From the NCBI RefSeq assembly GCF_011801145.1, contig NZ_CP046172.1:2604001-2668000 (forward strand): 64,000 nt of DNA, given 5' to 3'. The translations under genes and the position numbers were made by a program. The notes under the pieces are model-generated. The model did no database searches. It was not told the origin of the DNA and worked only from the letters and a program-made list of their open reading frames with translations. The DNA comes from Nocardia arthritidis (lineage in GTDB: Bacteria > Actinomycetota > Actinomycetes > Mycobacteriales > Mycobacteriaceae). This document shows, in pieces, positions 34,930-44,353 of this stretch (positions within the stretch are counted from its first letter, which is position 1; the number at the start of each line of letters is the position of its first letter).

Positions 34930-36995
34930 CCGAATCCATCGAGTGGGTGCGGCGGGCGTTGCCGGGGTACGAGGTGGGCGGTGAGCTCGGCCGGGGCGGG
35001 TGCGGTGTGGTGTTGGCGGGAAAGCATCGGCGGCTGGGGCGGCCGGTGGCGATCAAGCAGATTCCGCCGCAATTCGCGCACGACGAATTGGTGCGGCGGC
35101 GGTTCGTCGCCGAGGCCAGGGTGATGGCCGCGATCGACCATCCGCATGTGGCAAGGGTTTTCGACTATGTCGAGCAGGACGAATTGTGTTTGCTCGTGCT
35201 CGAATATCTGCCCGGCGGCACGGTCGCCGATCGGTTCGCCACCGCGGGGTTCGACACCGCCGCGGCGGTCGCCGTCGCGCTGGCCGCGGCCGCGGGGCTG
35301 GCGGCGGCGCATCGGCAGCGCGTGCTGCACCGCGACGTCAAACCGGCGAACCTGATTTTCGCGGCGGGCGGGGCGATCAAACTCACCGACTTCGGCATCG
35401 CCAAGATCGTCGGCGGCGACGAGACCCTGGTGACGAAGGCGGGCGACATCGTCGGCACACCCGCGTATATCGCGCCGGAACAGGCTCGTGGCGAGGCGCT
35501 TTCACCGGCCACCGACGTGTACGCGCTGGCGACCATGCTCTATCAACTGCTCTCCGGCGTGCTGCCGTTCCCGTCCGGCGGCGGACCGCTGGCCATGCTG
35601 TTCGCGCACGCGTACGACGAACCGCGTCGACTCGGCGAGGTCGCGCCGACCGTGCCCGAACCTATCGCGGACGCCGTAATGCGCGGCCTGGCAACGGATC
35701 CGGCGCAGCGGTTCGCCACCGCCGAGGCATTCGGCATCGCCTTGGCCGAACCCGCCGCCTGGTGCTGGGGTGGTGATTGGCTCGGCCCCGTTGGCATTCC
35801 GGTCATCGGCGCCGACACCATAATCGCCGCCGCGACCGGTGGCTATCGCGGTGGTGCGCCGATTACCCCGGCACCGCGACCGGGTCCGCGTCCGCCGCAG
35901 CCGTTTACGACGACCGCGTCGGGTTCGGTCGTCACTCCGCCGCCGGTCGGCCCACCCGCACCGGCGACCGTCGCGTTTCCGAGTGGGATGCCGCCCGAAT
36001 CGGGAAACTTCTGGCTGCCGCGAACTCCCCAGCAGCTGCCGAGTCCTCCAGGGGCGGATCCCGTTGGTACGCCAGGCCGTCAGGGGACATCGGCTGTGCC
36101 AGGGAGGTCGGGTCCGCAGGGAGCGCCGGTGGGCGGGCAGCGGCGGTTACCGCCGACTCATCGGGTTCGGCCCGCTGAGGCATTGGCGGACAACGGTATT
36201 CGATTGATCGAGGTCGATCGTCGCGACCTGGTGCCGATCCGCGAGGTCGTCACCTTCGATTCGCCGCGAGTGCCGTTCGGTTCGGCGGCCGTGTTGGCGG
36301 TCGCATCCGTCGCGGCGGCGCTGATCGGGATCGGCGGTCCGGCAACGGGTGGTGATCTGGCGCCCGGCACCGTGGCCGTCGCGGAGGTGGATCCGGTTTC
36401 GACGGAGCCGATCCGGGTCGACCTGTCGCAGCGGATTCCGTTGCGGGTCAACGGATTGGACGTGGACTCCGGAGCGTTGCGGCTACGTATTCTCGGGCTG
36501 TCGGTCGGCGCGGATCCGGTGCCGATCCGTCCTGGCACCCCCGCGACGCTGGCCGCTCCGGTGAACCGATACGTCATCGCCGGAATGCTCCCGGCCGAAC
36601 TTTCCTTGCGCCGCAACGGCACCGAGGTAGCGACCCAGCGGCTGCGCCTGCGCAGTACCCAACCGCCGACCACCACCGCGACCGCTGTCGGCGTCGTCGT
36701 TCTCGCGCTATTCGCCCTGGCCTACATCGAATCGAATATGCGTGTATTACGCAGGGGCAGAGGCGGATTCGCCAACAGCGTCGGCCTGATGCTCAGTGCC
36801 GCCCTGCTCGCGGTGGCCTTGGTCGGTGCCGCCTGGATCCTGCTCGATCAACCGGCCACCGTGGCGACCGTCGCCGTGAGCGCCGCACTCGCGGCGGCCG
36901 CCGGACTGGCAACATCCTTCGGTGCCCGCCGAATCGGCAAACGCTATCGCTATCTACGCCGCATCCGATTACGAGTCCGCCGTCCAGCCAGCTGA
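34926..36995 (+). CDS. Membrane Ser/Thr protein kinase (PknB-like catalytic domain)
   Basis: 689 residues. The Hanks-type kinase domain spans about 15-280: glycine loop GRGGCGVV (22-29), ATP-binding Lys44 (VAIKQI), catalytic HRDVKPAN (135-142), DFGIAK (155-160), activation segment ending GTPAYIAPEQA. An unusual proline-rich linker follows (295-430). After a membrane segment (about 458-476) comes an exported beta-rich domain (480-575), then three further segments (about 582-600, 620-640, 646-664). So the sensor region is a multi-pass module, unlike the PASTA type. It is coupled to the upstream membrane protein and lies near an FHA protein that could bind its phosphorylated targets. Confidence 0.92.
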   Translation: MTESIEWVRRALPGYEVGGELGRGGCGVVLAGKHRRLGRPVAIKQIPPQFAHDELVRRRFVAEARVMAAIDHPHVARVFDYVEQDELCLLVLEYLPGGTVADRFATAGFDTAAAVAVALAAAAGLAAAHRQRVLHRDVKPANLIFAAGGAIKLTDFGIAKIVGGDETLVTKAGDIVGTPAYIAPEQARGEALSPATDVYALATMLYQLLSGVLPFPSGGGPLAMLFAHAYDEPRRLGEVAPTVPEPIADAVMRGLATDPAQRFATAEAFGIALAEPAAWCWGGDWLGPVGIPVIGADTIIAAATGGYRGGAPITPAPRPGPRPPQPFTTTASGSVVTPPPVGPPAPATVAFPSGMPPESGNFWLPRTPQQLPSPPGADPVGTPGRQGTSAVPGRSGPQGAPVGGQRRLPPTHRVRPAEALADNGIRLIEVDRRDLVPIREVVTFDSPRVPFGSAAVLAVASVAAALIGIGGPATGGDLAPGTVAVAEVDPVSTEPIRVDLSQRIPLRVNGLDVDSGALRLRILGLSVGADPVPIRPGTPATLAAPVNRYVIAGMLPAELSLRRNGTEVATQRLRLRSTQPPTTTATAVGVVVLALFALAYIESNMRVLRRGRGGFANSVGLMLSAALLAVALVGAAWILLDQPATVATVAVSAALAAAAGLATSFGARRIGKRYRYLRRIRLRVRRPAS

Positions 36996-37209
36996 CTTAC
37001 GGCGGTCGTCGACATATGCGCCATGAAGAATTGGGTTTCGAATTTCCCTCCCACTTAAACATATACCGGGTGGGCGGGGTTGCCGCAAGGGCGGGGTGAC
37101 GGGCCATAATCGCTGGTCCGGGCGGTGACGGGCGTCCAGGAAGTGCGATTTCCGGACGCGCGGGTCCGTGGTTCCGCTGATTCGATGTCGAGGATTCGGG
37201 GAGATATTT

Positions 37210-38169
37210 ATGGCTGAGGAAGTTGTGTCGAATGTGGGTCCGGCGGGGATCACCATGGCGTATGAGCGGCTCGGGGATCCGGCGGGGCCGCCGGTGCTAC
37301 TGATCATGGGTGGCGGTGCGCAGCTGATCCACTGGCCGGATGGGTTCTGTGCGGAGCTGGTCGACTGTGGTCTGCAGGTGATCCGATTCGACAACCGGGA
37401 TGCGGGACGGTCGACGCATTTCGCCGACGGTCCGCAGCCCGATTTCCAGGCGGCGCTGGCGGGTGATTTCACGACGGTGCGCTACACCCTGTCGGATATG
37501 GCAGCCGATGCGATCGGTCTGCTGGATGCGCTCGGCTACGAGAGCGCGCATATCGTCGGCGCATCGCAGGGCGGGATGATCGCGCAGTCGATCGCGATCG
37601 AATATCCGCACCGTGTGCGGTCGCTTACGTCGATGATGTCCACCACCGGCAATCCGGAGGTGGGGCGGACCGATATGCACGCGTTCGGTTCCCAAGGGCC
37701 CGCGCCGGAAGGTCGCGCGGAATTCATCGAATGGCAGGTTCGGCTGCGGCGCACCCTCGGTTCGCCGGGATTCGCCTTCGATGCGGCGGCGGTCGCCGAC
37801 CGGGCCGGGCGCGCCTACGACCGCGACAACGACCGGGGCGCGCTGATACGGCAGGCGGCGGCGGTGCTCGCCTCCGGCGATCGCACGGCCCGGCTGCGCG
37901 AATTGCGAGTGCCGACACTGGTGATCCACGGGACCGCCGATCTCGTCATCGATATCAGCGGGGGAGAGGCGACCGCGGCGGCGGTGCCCGACGCGGAGCT
38001 GATCACCTTCGAGGGGATGGGCCACAGCCTGCCGCGCGAGCTGTGGCCGGTGTTCGCCGATCACATCGCCGGGCTCGTCGAGCGCGCCGATGCGCGAAAC
38101 CTCCTGAGCAACAGGCGGTTCAGACGCGGGGCGGCTCGTCGGTCCGGAATGTCAGCACTCGGCTGCTGA
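37210..38169 (+). CDS. Alpha/beta hydrolase
   Basis: 319 residues from ATG 37210 (GGGGAG upstream). Fold motifs: VLLIMGGGAQLIHW (oxyanion), VIRFDNRDAGRS, nucleophile elbow GASQGG with Ser intact, TLVIHGTADLVID with the acid, and GMGHSLPREL with the His. This pattern is shared by haloperoxidase-like and ester hydrolases in actinobacteria. The last about 20 residues (NRRFRRGAARRSGMSALGC) look non-conserved; they overlap the convergent FHA gene by 50 bp and may result from loss of an earlier stop codon. Substrate unknown. Confidence 0.88.
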   Translation: MAEEVVSNVGPAGITMAYERLGDPAGPPVLLIMGGGAQLIHWPDGFCAELVDCGLQVIRFDNRDAGRSTHFADGPQPDFQAALAGDFTTVRYTLSDMAADAIGLLDALGYESAHIVGASQGGMIAQSIAIEYPHRVRSLTSMMSTTGNPEVGRTDMHAFGSQGPAPEGRAEFIEWQVRLRRTLGSPGFAFDAAAVADRAGRAYDRDNDRGALIRQAAAVLASGDRTARLRELRVPTLVIHGTADLVIDISGGEATAAAVPDAELITFEGMGHSLPRELWPVFADHIAGLVERADARNLLSNRRFRRGAARRSGMSALGC

Positions 38170-40708
38170 TCTTGATCCGCCAGCCGGGCGGCAATTCGAC
38201 CGGCTCGGCGCCGATGCGGGTCCACTGATCGGTGCCGGGCGCGGCGACGAACGTGCCTGAGCGGGTCGAGGCGTCGCGCACGAAAACCTTGCCGCGATCC
38301 AGCGATACGTATGCGTGCACGCGGGATACGTGCCGGTCGCGGGGCAGCACGATGGGTGAGGCGGATGCCTTCTTCACCAGATCATCGGACTGCGGGCTGC
38401 GGCCGATCACATACGGACGATCCAGCGGATGCGCGGTGCCGTCGGGCATTACCAGCGCGCCCGGTCCGGTGTCTGGCGAGCCGATGCCCGCGGCGGGCCG
38501 CATGATCCGGGTCTGCCCCTCATCCGGCGGAAAGAGGTTCGCCGGCTCCAGCGGGGCGGGCGCGACCGTGCGCGGCGGCGGATACGGCCGCGGCCAGGTA
38601 GGCGGACGCGATTGCGCGCCAGGCGAATTCGGCGGAGGTAGCACGCGGCCGGGTCCGACCGGCCGCGGCCGGGCGATCATGGTCGGCTCGGCCGCCGCCG
38701 GATCCGGCCACTGCCCCGCCGGACCGAATTGGTTCGCGGCCCCCGGTCTTCGGCTCCACGCCCAAGGTTGATTCGGCGCTGGACTCGGCAGGTCCGCCTT
38801 CATGGTCACGGCCGCCGGATCCGCTTCCCCCGTACCGGATTCGTCGGCGGCATTCCACGGCGCGGTCGCTGGTTGGTCCGCGGTATCGATACGTTCCACC
38901 CCGCGCGACTGTCCGCCCGATTCTGCGGCTTCGGTGTCGGTCGTCGGCCGCCCCGGCGCGTCGCCCGCACCCGGCCCGCGCGTCTGTCTGCTCGATTGCG
39001 CAGCTTCGACGTCGGTCGTCGCCCGTCCTGGTGCACCGAAAACGCCTGGCCCGCGTGACTGTCTGCCCGGTTCCATGGTCTCGGCGTCGGTCGGCTGGCT
39101 GGGCGCGGTGAAAGTTCCTGCACCGTACGGAGTTTCGCTCCACGCCAGAGCTTGTCCGGTGGTACCTCGCGCGTTGTCATCCGAATCGTCGGAGGATGCG
39201 TCCCATGGCGCGGTCGCTGGTTGGTCTGCTGTATCGATCCGATCCGCCCCGCGCGACTGCTCACCTGGTTCCGCGACTTTGGCGTCGGTCGGCTGCTGGA
39301 ATGCGTTGAAAGTGCCTGCACCATAGGGAGTTTGGCTCCGCTGGAGGGATTGGCCAGTGGAGGGTGCGCTGTCGTCCGAATCATCTGCGGTGGCATCCCA
39401 TGGCGCGGTCGCTGGCTGATCCGCCGTATCCAACCGCTCGGCAGCGCGATCACGCGCTCCGGCAACGCTTATCCCGGGCACGTCGGGGCTGCCGACCGTT
39501 TCGGAGCGCACGGTCACATCGGATGCACCGGCCCGCTCGCGCCCGCCACTGTGAAGTTCGCCCAGCACCCCGGCTCCGGTATCGAATCCGGCCGCGCCGC
39601 GGATGACGCCGTCGTCGGGTCGCTCACCTGCGACTGATTTCTCGATCTCTCCGGATTCTGTTGCGGCACTTGGCTCTTCGGAGGTCTGCGGTGCCTCGGT
39701 TTGTTCCGGTGCGTCGAGGCCGCCGGAGCTGCCGCTATCACGCCGGTCGCCGCTGGCGGATCGTCCGGTCGTGCCGAACCCTCCTGTGGTGCCGGGGGTC
39801 TCGGCACTCGGTGGTCTGTTGTCCGGTGTCACCGGTGCGCCGAACTTGCCGATCTCGGTTCCGGGGCGGTCGTTCGCGGCGGGCTGGCCGGGGTCATCGA
39901 ATCGCGTTGCGGCGCTTGGTGTTTGGATGCCACTGGGACTGCTCTGTGCCTGCTCTGCGCTGCGTCCGATGACATCGCGGCCTACTCCGCGCGGCGTATC
40001 GGCCGGTCCCTGCGGCGCGCCGAATACGCCGGGGATCCGGCTGGCCCTGCTGGCGGGCCGATCGGTTGCGCTGGATCCGAAAGTGCTCGGGGTGCTGGGC
40101 GTTCGGGAGATTCGCTGACCGGGATCCGGCAGCGCCTCGAAGCCGGAACCCGCGGTCGACTCGGCTGCCGCGAAACCGGATGCGGCGGTGGTGGGGAGTT
40201 CGGGTGCGACGGTTTCGGCGGGCCGGTTTTTTCCGTTGCGCCGCGCCGTCGCGACGACGAATCCGCTGCCGGGTACCACGCCCGCTTGCAGGTCGGTGCG
40301 GGGGAGGGCGCGTACGGGGGCGCCGCTGTCCGCGCCGACGGTGATGCGCCGCACGGGCTCACGCACGATTTCGTCGACCCAGGTGAAGGCCCGCGCGCCG
40401 TCGAGGCGCCGAATCCCTTCCGCGCCTTCGACGACCGCGCTCACCGGGCCGCGCAGCAGCACCAGGGTGCCGTCGGCGGTCGGTGCGACGACGCCGAACG
40501 GTGGCGGCTCCGAACCGCTGCCGAAGACGACGGCGGCCAGCCGCTGCGCGATCGCCGCTCCCGCATGCCGCTCCTGCGCGACCGCCTCGACGGCGCCGAG
40601 TATGCGGTCGGTGGACGCGGTCTCCTTCGCGAGGTACACCACCACCTCGCCGAAGCGTGCGACGAGTCCGTCACCCGCCGCGATTCCCACGGACAATTTC
40701 CTGCGCAT
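38120..40708 (-). CDS. FHA-domain protein with long repetitive disordered middle
   Basis: 862 residues. The N-terminal domain (1-155; KLSVGIAAGDGLVARFGEVV ... WVDEIVREPVRRI) occurs in other actinobacterial FHA proteins but has no known role. Residues 160-750 are Pro/Thr/Ser/Asp-rich with internal repeats, e.g. three copies of DTADQPATAPW and two of TPYGAGTF. The C-terminal FHA domain (about 755-860; YVIGRSPQSDD, RHVSRVHAYV, VRDASTRSGTFV) binds phosphothreonine. It should recognise targets phosphorylated by a Ser/Thr kinase; the kinase at 34926 is the obvious candidate. ATG 40708 or 40711 follow AAGGAGG; spacing favours 40708. Confidence 0.88.
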   Translation of the reverse strand: MRRKLSVGIAAGDGLVARFGEVVVYLAKETASTDRILGAVEAVAQERHAGAAIAQRLAAVVFGSGSEPPPFGVVAPTADGTLVLLRGPVSAVVEGAEGIRRLDGARAFTWVDEIVREPVRRITVGADSGAPVRALPRTDLQAGVVPGSGFVVATARRNGKNRPAETVAPELPTTAASGFAAAESTAGSGFEALPDPGQRISRTPSTPSTFGSSATDRPASRASRIPGVFGAPQGPADTPRGVGRDVIGRSAEQAQSSPSGIQTPSAATRFDDPGQPAANDRPGTEIGKFGAPVTPDNRPPSAETPGTTGGFGTTGRSASGDRRDSGSSGGLDAPEQTEAPQTSEEPSAATESGEIEKSVAGERPDDGVIRGAAGFDTGAGVLGELHSGGRERAGASDVTVRSETVGSPDVPGISVAGARDRAAERLDTADQPATAPWDATADDSDDSAPSTGQSLQRSQTPYGAGTFNAFQQPTDAKVAEPGEQSRGADRIDTADQPATAPWDASSDDSDDNARGTTGQALAWSETPYGAGTFTAPSQPTDAETMEPGRQSRGPGVFGAPGRATTDVEAAQSSRQTRGPGAGDAPGRPTTDTEAAESGGQSRGVERIDTADQPATAPWNAADESGTGEADPAAVTMKADLPSPAPNQPWAWSRRPGAANQFGPAGQWPDPAAAEPTMIARPRPVGPGRVLPPPNSPGAQSRPPTWPRPYPPPRTVAPAPLEPANLFPPDEGQTRIMRPAAGIGSPDTGPGALVMPDGTAHPLDRPYVIGRSPQSDDLVKKASASPIVLPRDRHVSRVHAYVSLDRGKVFVRDASTRSGTFVAAPGTDQWTRIGAEPVELPPGWRIKISSRVLTFRTDEPPRV

Positions 40709-40789
40709 CATGCGCCTCCTTCCCGGCGCATCGAAACCGGCGTCCAAGCCAGGATAGTGGCTCGCGCGGACTGCCTCGGCGCGGCGAAG

Positions 40790-41437
40790 TCACCACCGAT
40801 TCCAGTGCAACACCTGCGCACGCGGTATCCGGCGGGCCGGCCGGAAGTCGGTGCCGATGGTGTAGGCCAGCGGAATCAGCGCCGCCAGCATCACATCGCG
40901 GTGCGGAATGCCGAGGGTGTGCGCGAGTTCGCCCTCCAGCGGTCCCTGTGCCGAGGTCCACACCGTGCCGAGGCCGCGGGCTCGCGCGGCCAGCATGAAA
41001 CTCCAGACCGCGGGCAGAATCGAACCCCAGGTACCCGCCTGGACCTGAACGGACGCGTGATCGGTGCGGCCCTCGATGGCGGGAATCACATATGCGGGCA
41101 CCCGGTGCGCGTTGTCCAACAGGTAGCGCAGGCCGTCGAAAACCTTTGCGGTGGAATCGGGATACATGTTCATCCGGCGAATATCGTTGGCGCGCAACGG
41201 CTGCCCCTCGGCCACGGCGATGGCGCGCCGGAAGATATCGGCCACCCGCCTACGCTGCGCATCCTCGGTGACCACCAGGAAATGCCAGCGCTGGCGGTTG
41301 CGCCCGGTGGGCGCCTGGGTGGCGAGGTCGACGCATTCCTCGATCAGCGTGCGCGGCACCGGCCGATCGAAATCCAGGCGTTTGCGCACCGCGCGGGTGG
41401 TCGACAGCAGTTCATCTGGGGTGAGCTCGAGGGTCAT
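40790..41437 (-). CDS. Nitroreductase family flavoprotein
   Basis: 215 residues. The FMN-binding pattern is clear: TTRAVRKRLDFDRPV near the start, LATQAPTGRNRQRWHFLVV (about 38-56), and WGSILPAVWSFMLAARARGLGTVW for the second flavin contact. FMN-dependent NAD(P)H nitro or quinone reduction is likely. It is divergent from a MarR regulator with a 99-bp shared region containing a palindrome, so it is probably under that regulator's control, perhaps in answer to electrophilic compounds. Substrate unknown. Confidence 0.92.
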   Translation of the reverse strand: MTLELTPDELLSTTRAVRKRLDFDRPVPRTLIEECVDLATQAPTGRNRQRWHFLVVTEDAQRRRVADIFRRAIAVAEGQPLRANDIRRMNMYPDSTAKVFDGLRYLLDNAHRVPAYVIPAIEGRTDHASVQVQAGTWGSILPAVWSFMLAARARGLGTVWTSAQGPLEGELAHTLGIPHRDVMLAALIPLAYTIGTDFRPARRIPRAQVLHWNRW

Positions 41438-41498
41438 CGCCTGCTCCGGTGGGTCGGGTTCGAATGCCCTAAAAGTATGTTCAGAGATAATCTGCTGT

Positions 41499-41509
41499 CA
41501 AATGATTTG
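41499..41509. promoter_or_regulatory. Palindrome, candidate MarR operator
   Basis: CAAATGATTTG is a perfect 11-bp palindrome in the intergenic region between the divergent nitroreductase and MarR genes, within AT-rich sequence. Its position fits control of both genes. MarR sites often have this kind of short inverted repeat. Confidence 0.5.
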
Positions 41510-41536
41510 CACGCAGACGAGTGGTAGGCTGAGCGC

Positions 41537-41998
41537 ATGATCAAAGGGGCCCCTGCCGTTCGCCCGGCCTACTTCCCGCGGCTGGCGACCGAACGCGTCG
41601 ATATCGCGCTGTGCCGCGCCTCGACGCTGGTCGCGCGCGCCGCCGAAACCCACGCGGGCGCACACGGACTCGGCGTCGGCCAGCATCTGGTGCTGAAGAT
41701 GCTGGAAAGTCAGGGACCCTGCTCCCAGCAGGCGCTCAGCGAGGAACTGCGTATCGACCGCAGCGTGATGGTCGGCGTCTGCGACGACCTGGAGAGCGCG
41801 GAATACGTTCGCCGCGAACGCAATCCGCACGACCGCCGGTCCTACGCGGTCACCATCACCGACGCGGGCCGGGCCCGTCTCGCCGAGGCGGAAGCCACCG
41901 TCGCGGACTTCCTGGACGACACCTTCGCACCGCTCACCGCCGCCGAACGAGCGCAGCTGGCCGGGTTGCTCGGCAAACTGCTGCACGTGGCGGACTGA
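41537..41998 (+). CDS. MarR family transcriptional regulator
   Basis: 153 residues. Winged helix: GVGQHLVLKMLESQGPCSQQ, LSEELRIDRSVMVGVCDDL as recognition helix, then VRRERNPHDRRSYAVTITDA as wing. The DRRSY-type wing is a MarR hallmark. Helices at both ends form the dimer. It is divergent from the nitroreductase and likely represses it until a ligand binds. A Cys in the recognition helix region (GVCDDL) and another at QGPCSQQ could make it redox-sensitive; this is only a guess. Confidence 0.92.
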   Translation: MIKGAPAVRPAYFPRLATERVDIALCRASTLVARAAETHAGAHGLGVGQHLVLKMLESQGPCSQQALSEELRIDRSVMVGVCDDLESAEYVRRERNPHDRRSYAVTITDAGRARLAEAEATVADFLDDTFAPLTAAERAQLAGLLGKLLHVAD

Positions 41999-42109
41999 GG
42001 TGGGTGCCCGTTCCCGCACGGCAATCGGCTTCCAGCGCGTGGAATAGCATGCGCGAGAAGCAGATACATACGCGGGATATGGGGCCGAAGCGGAACGGAT
42101 CTGCGACTG

Positions 42110-43648
42110 CTAGAACTGTTTCTCCGCGGCCGCCATAGCCGCGGCCCGGTCCGCGGCCACCAGTCCGATTCGAGACCGCCGGTCCAGGAGATCGCTGGGA
42201 TCGAGCGCACCCTCGTGCGTTACCCCGAACGCGAATTCCGCCGCGGTGACGTCGATTCCGGGCGCGACCGGCTCCAGCAGCGCCGGGTCCCGTTCGGCCG
42301 CGGCCACCAGGTGCGCTGCCTCGCTACCGTAGCGTTCTATCCAGACCTGCGGCGCGGTCATGCGGTCGCGGGCGGCGCCGGATACGGCTCCCACCAACGG
42401 AAGTCGTTTGGTGCGGCACGGACCCGCGGCCAGCCCGGCGCGCGCCACCGCGGCATCGATCGCATCCTCCGCCATCTGCCGGTAGGTGGTGAGCTTGCCG
42501 CCGACGATGGTGATGATGCCGGTGGGGGAGCGTAGCACCGCGTGCTTGCGAGAGATGTCGGCGGTGCTGTTGTCGGCGGTTTTCAGCAGCGGTCGCAACC
42601 CGGCGAACGATCCGCGAATATCCTTGCGGGTCAATGGCTCCCGCAGCGCGCCATTGATGGTGTCGAGCAGGAAGTCGATCTCGGTGTCGGTCGGCCGCGG
42701 CTCGTCGGGGACGGGGCCCGGCGCGTCCTCGTCGGTGAGACCGAGATACACCCGGCCGTGCGCGGCCGGGAGCGCGAAGACGAAGCGGCTGGTGCTGCCG
42801 GGCACCGGGACGGTCAACGATGCGCTGAGCCCGCCGAACGCCTCGGCCGAGAACACCAGGTGGGTGCCGCGGCTCGGACGCAATTCGATGCTCTCGTCGA
42901 CGGTGTCGGCCCATACGCCGGTGGCGTTGACGACCGCGCGGGCCCGGATGTCGACGGTCTGGCCGGTCAACGTGTCCCGAAGGGTGGCCGAATCACCGGT
43001 CACGGCAAGGGCTTCCACGCGGGTGAGGACGGATGCGCCCGCGGCGGCGGCCGTCCTGGCCAGTGCCACAACCAATCTGGCGTCGTCGACGAGCTGGCCG
43101 TCCCAGGCCTGCAGGCCGCCGCGCAGGCCGTCCCTGCGCGCCGTCGGCGCGAGCCGCAGCGCCTCGGCCGCCGCGACCCGGCGCGACCGCGGCAGCAACG
43201 CGGGCGGGGTTCCCGCGCTGCTGCGCAACATATCTCCGGCCACGAACCCGGCCCGGATCAAAGTGCGCTGGAAGGCCCGGATTTCGGGCAGGAGGGGAAC
43301 CAGCTGCGGCAGCGGCCGCACGAGATGCGGTGCGGTGGTACGGATCAGGATGCCGCGTTCGACGGCGCTCTCGTGCGCGATCCCGACCTGTCCACTGGCC
43401 AGATACCGCAGCCCGCCGTGTACGAGTTTGGAGCTCCACCTGCTGGTGCCGAACGCCAGATCATGCCGCTCGACCAGCACCGTGCGCAGTCCGCGCGCCG
43501 CGGCGTCCAGCGCCGCGCCCGCACCGGTGACGCCGCCGCCGATCACCAGCACATCGATCGCGGGACGGTCGCCGAGCTCGCGCAGCTCCCGCGCCCGCCG
43601 GTCGGCATTGAGCGCCGAATCGCCGGTGGTCATCGAATTCGCCGTCAT
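42110..43648 (-). CDS. glpD: FAD-dependent glycerol-3-phosphate dehydrogenase
   Basis: 512 residues. The FAD-binding start VLVIGGGVTGAGAALDAAAR (about 32-51) and the GlpD signature FGTSRWSSKLVHGGLRYL (about 65-82) are clear, as is ISRKHAVLRSPTGIITIVGG near residue 370. It oxidises glycerol 3-phosphate to dihydroxyacetone phosphate and passes electrons to quinone at the membrane face. ATG 43648 has AAAGGA upstream. It lies directly downstream of a TetR gene (37 bp) and close to a flavoenzyme using the same C3 unit and a lipid kinase, suggesting a glycerolipid function rather than simple glycerol catabolism. Confidence 0.96.
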   Translation of the reverse strand: MTANSMTTGDSALNADRRARELRELGDRPAIDVLVIGGGVTGAGAALDAAARGLRTVLVERHDLAFGTSRWSSKLVHGGLRYLASGQVGIAHESAVERGILIRTTAPHLVRPLPQLVPLLPEIRAFQRTLIRAGFVAGDMLRSSAGTPPALLPRSRRVAAAEALRLAPTARRDGLRGGLQAWDGQLVDDARLVVALARTAAAAGASVLTRVEALAVTGDSATLRDTLTGQTVDIRARAVVNATGVWADTVDESIELRPSRGTHLVFSAEAFGGLSASLTVPVPGSTSRFVFALPAAHGRVYLGLTDEDAPGPVPDEPRPTDTEIDFLLDTINGALREPLTRKDIRGSFAGLRPLLKTADNSTADISRKHAVLRSPTGIITIVGGKLTTYRQMAEDAIDAAVARAGLAAGPCRTKRLPLVGAVSGAARDRMTAPQVWIERYGSEAAHLVAAAERDPALLEPVAPGIDVTAAEFAFGVTHEGALDPSDLLDRRSRIGLVAADRAAAMAAAEKQF

Positions 43649-43685
43649 CAGAGTTCCTTTCCGGCGGTGGGGTGGGTTTCGCGGC

Positions 43686-44306
43686 TCACCGCCGCGATTT
43701 CCGTTGCTCGTCGGGCGGTGGTGCGAGATATCCGTTGACGGCCCTTGCCAATTCGGTATCCAGTGCCGGGCCCGCGAGCAGCGGCGCGACGGTACCCGCC
43801 GATTGGACCGCCGATTGGGCGATCAGCAGCAGCATCGTGGCCAGCTGTGTCGGGTCGCCGTCCCGGATCGAGCCGTCGGCCTGTCCCTCCCGGATGCCCG
43901 TCGCGAACAGGTCGATCAGGGTGCGTTGATTGCGGCCGAGCCTGCCGAACACATAGGTGAGCATGAGGTCGGTGTCGGTGCGGAAGATCTTGCCGAACAA
44001 CGGATTCGAGCGAATCGTCGCCGCACCCGCGACGATCCCGTTGACCAGCCGGACGCGGCCGGTGCCCGTCGCGGGCATGGTGGCCGTGACGATGCCGCGC
44101 AGTTCGCGCACCAGCAGTTCGGCCACCAGCGCGCCGGTGTCGGGCCAGCGGCGGTAGACCGTCGGCCTGCTCACGCCGGCGCGGCGCGCCACCTCGGTGA
44201 GGGTGGTGCGCCGCACACCGAACTCCTCGACGCAGGCGCGGGCGGCGTCGAAGATCGCGAGATCGATGGCCGATGGCGCGGTTTCGGGCTCATCGGGGGT
44301 GGACAT
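43686..44306 (-). CDS. TetR family transcriptional regulator
   Basis: 206 residues from ATG 44306. The N-terminal helix-turn-helix is typical: IFDAARACVEEFGVRRTTLT, EVARRAGVSRPTVYRRWPD. The C-terminal ligand/dimer domain (60-206) is helical. It is divergent from the flavoenzyme gene at 44391; the 84-bp gap holds a 37-bp palindrome. It precedes glpD on its own strand by 37 bp. So it probably represses both itself (with glpD) and the flavoenzyme-kinase operon. The start is not fixed: no ribosome site is obvious, and the transcript may be leaderless. Confidence 0.92.
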   Translation of the reverse strand: MSTPDEPETAPSAIDLAIFDAARACVEEFGVRRTTLTEVARRAGVSRPTVYRRWPDTGALVAELLVRELRGIVTATMPATGTGRVRLVNGIVAGAATIRSNPLFGKIFRTDTDLMLTYVFGRLGRNQRTLIDLFATGIREGQADGSIRDGDPTQLATMLLLIAQSAVQSAGTVAPLLAGPALDTELARAVNGYLAPPPDEQRKSRR

Positions 44307-44353
44307 GCGGGTGATCACCACCGGGGGTCGGCGGCGCCGGAGCGCCGAAGCGT

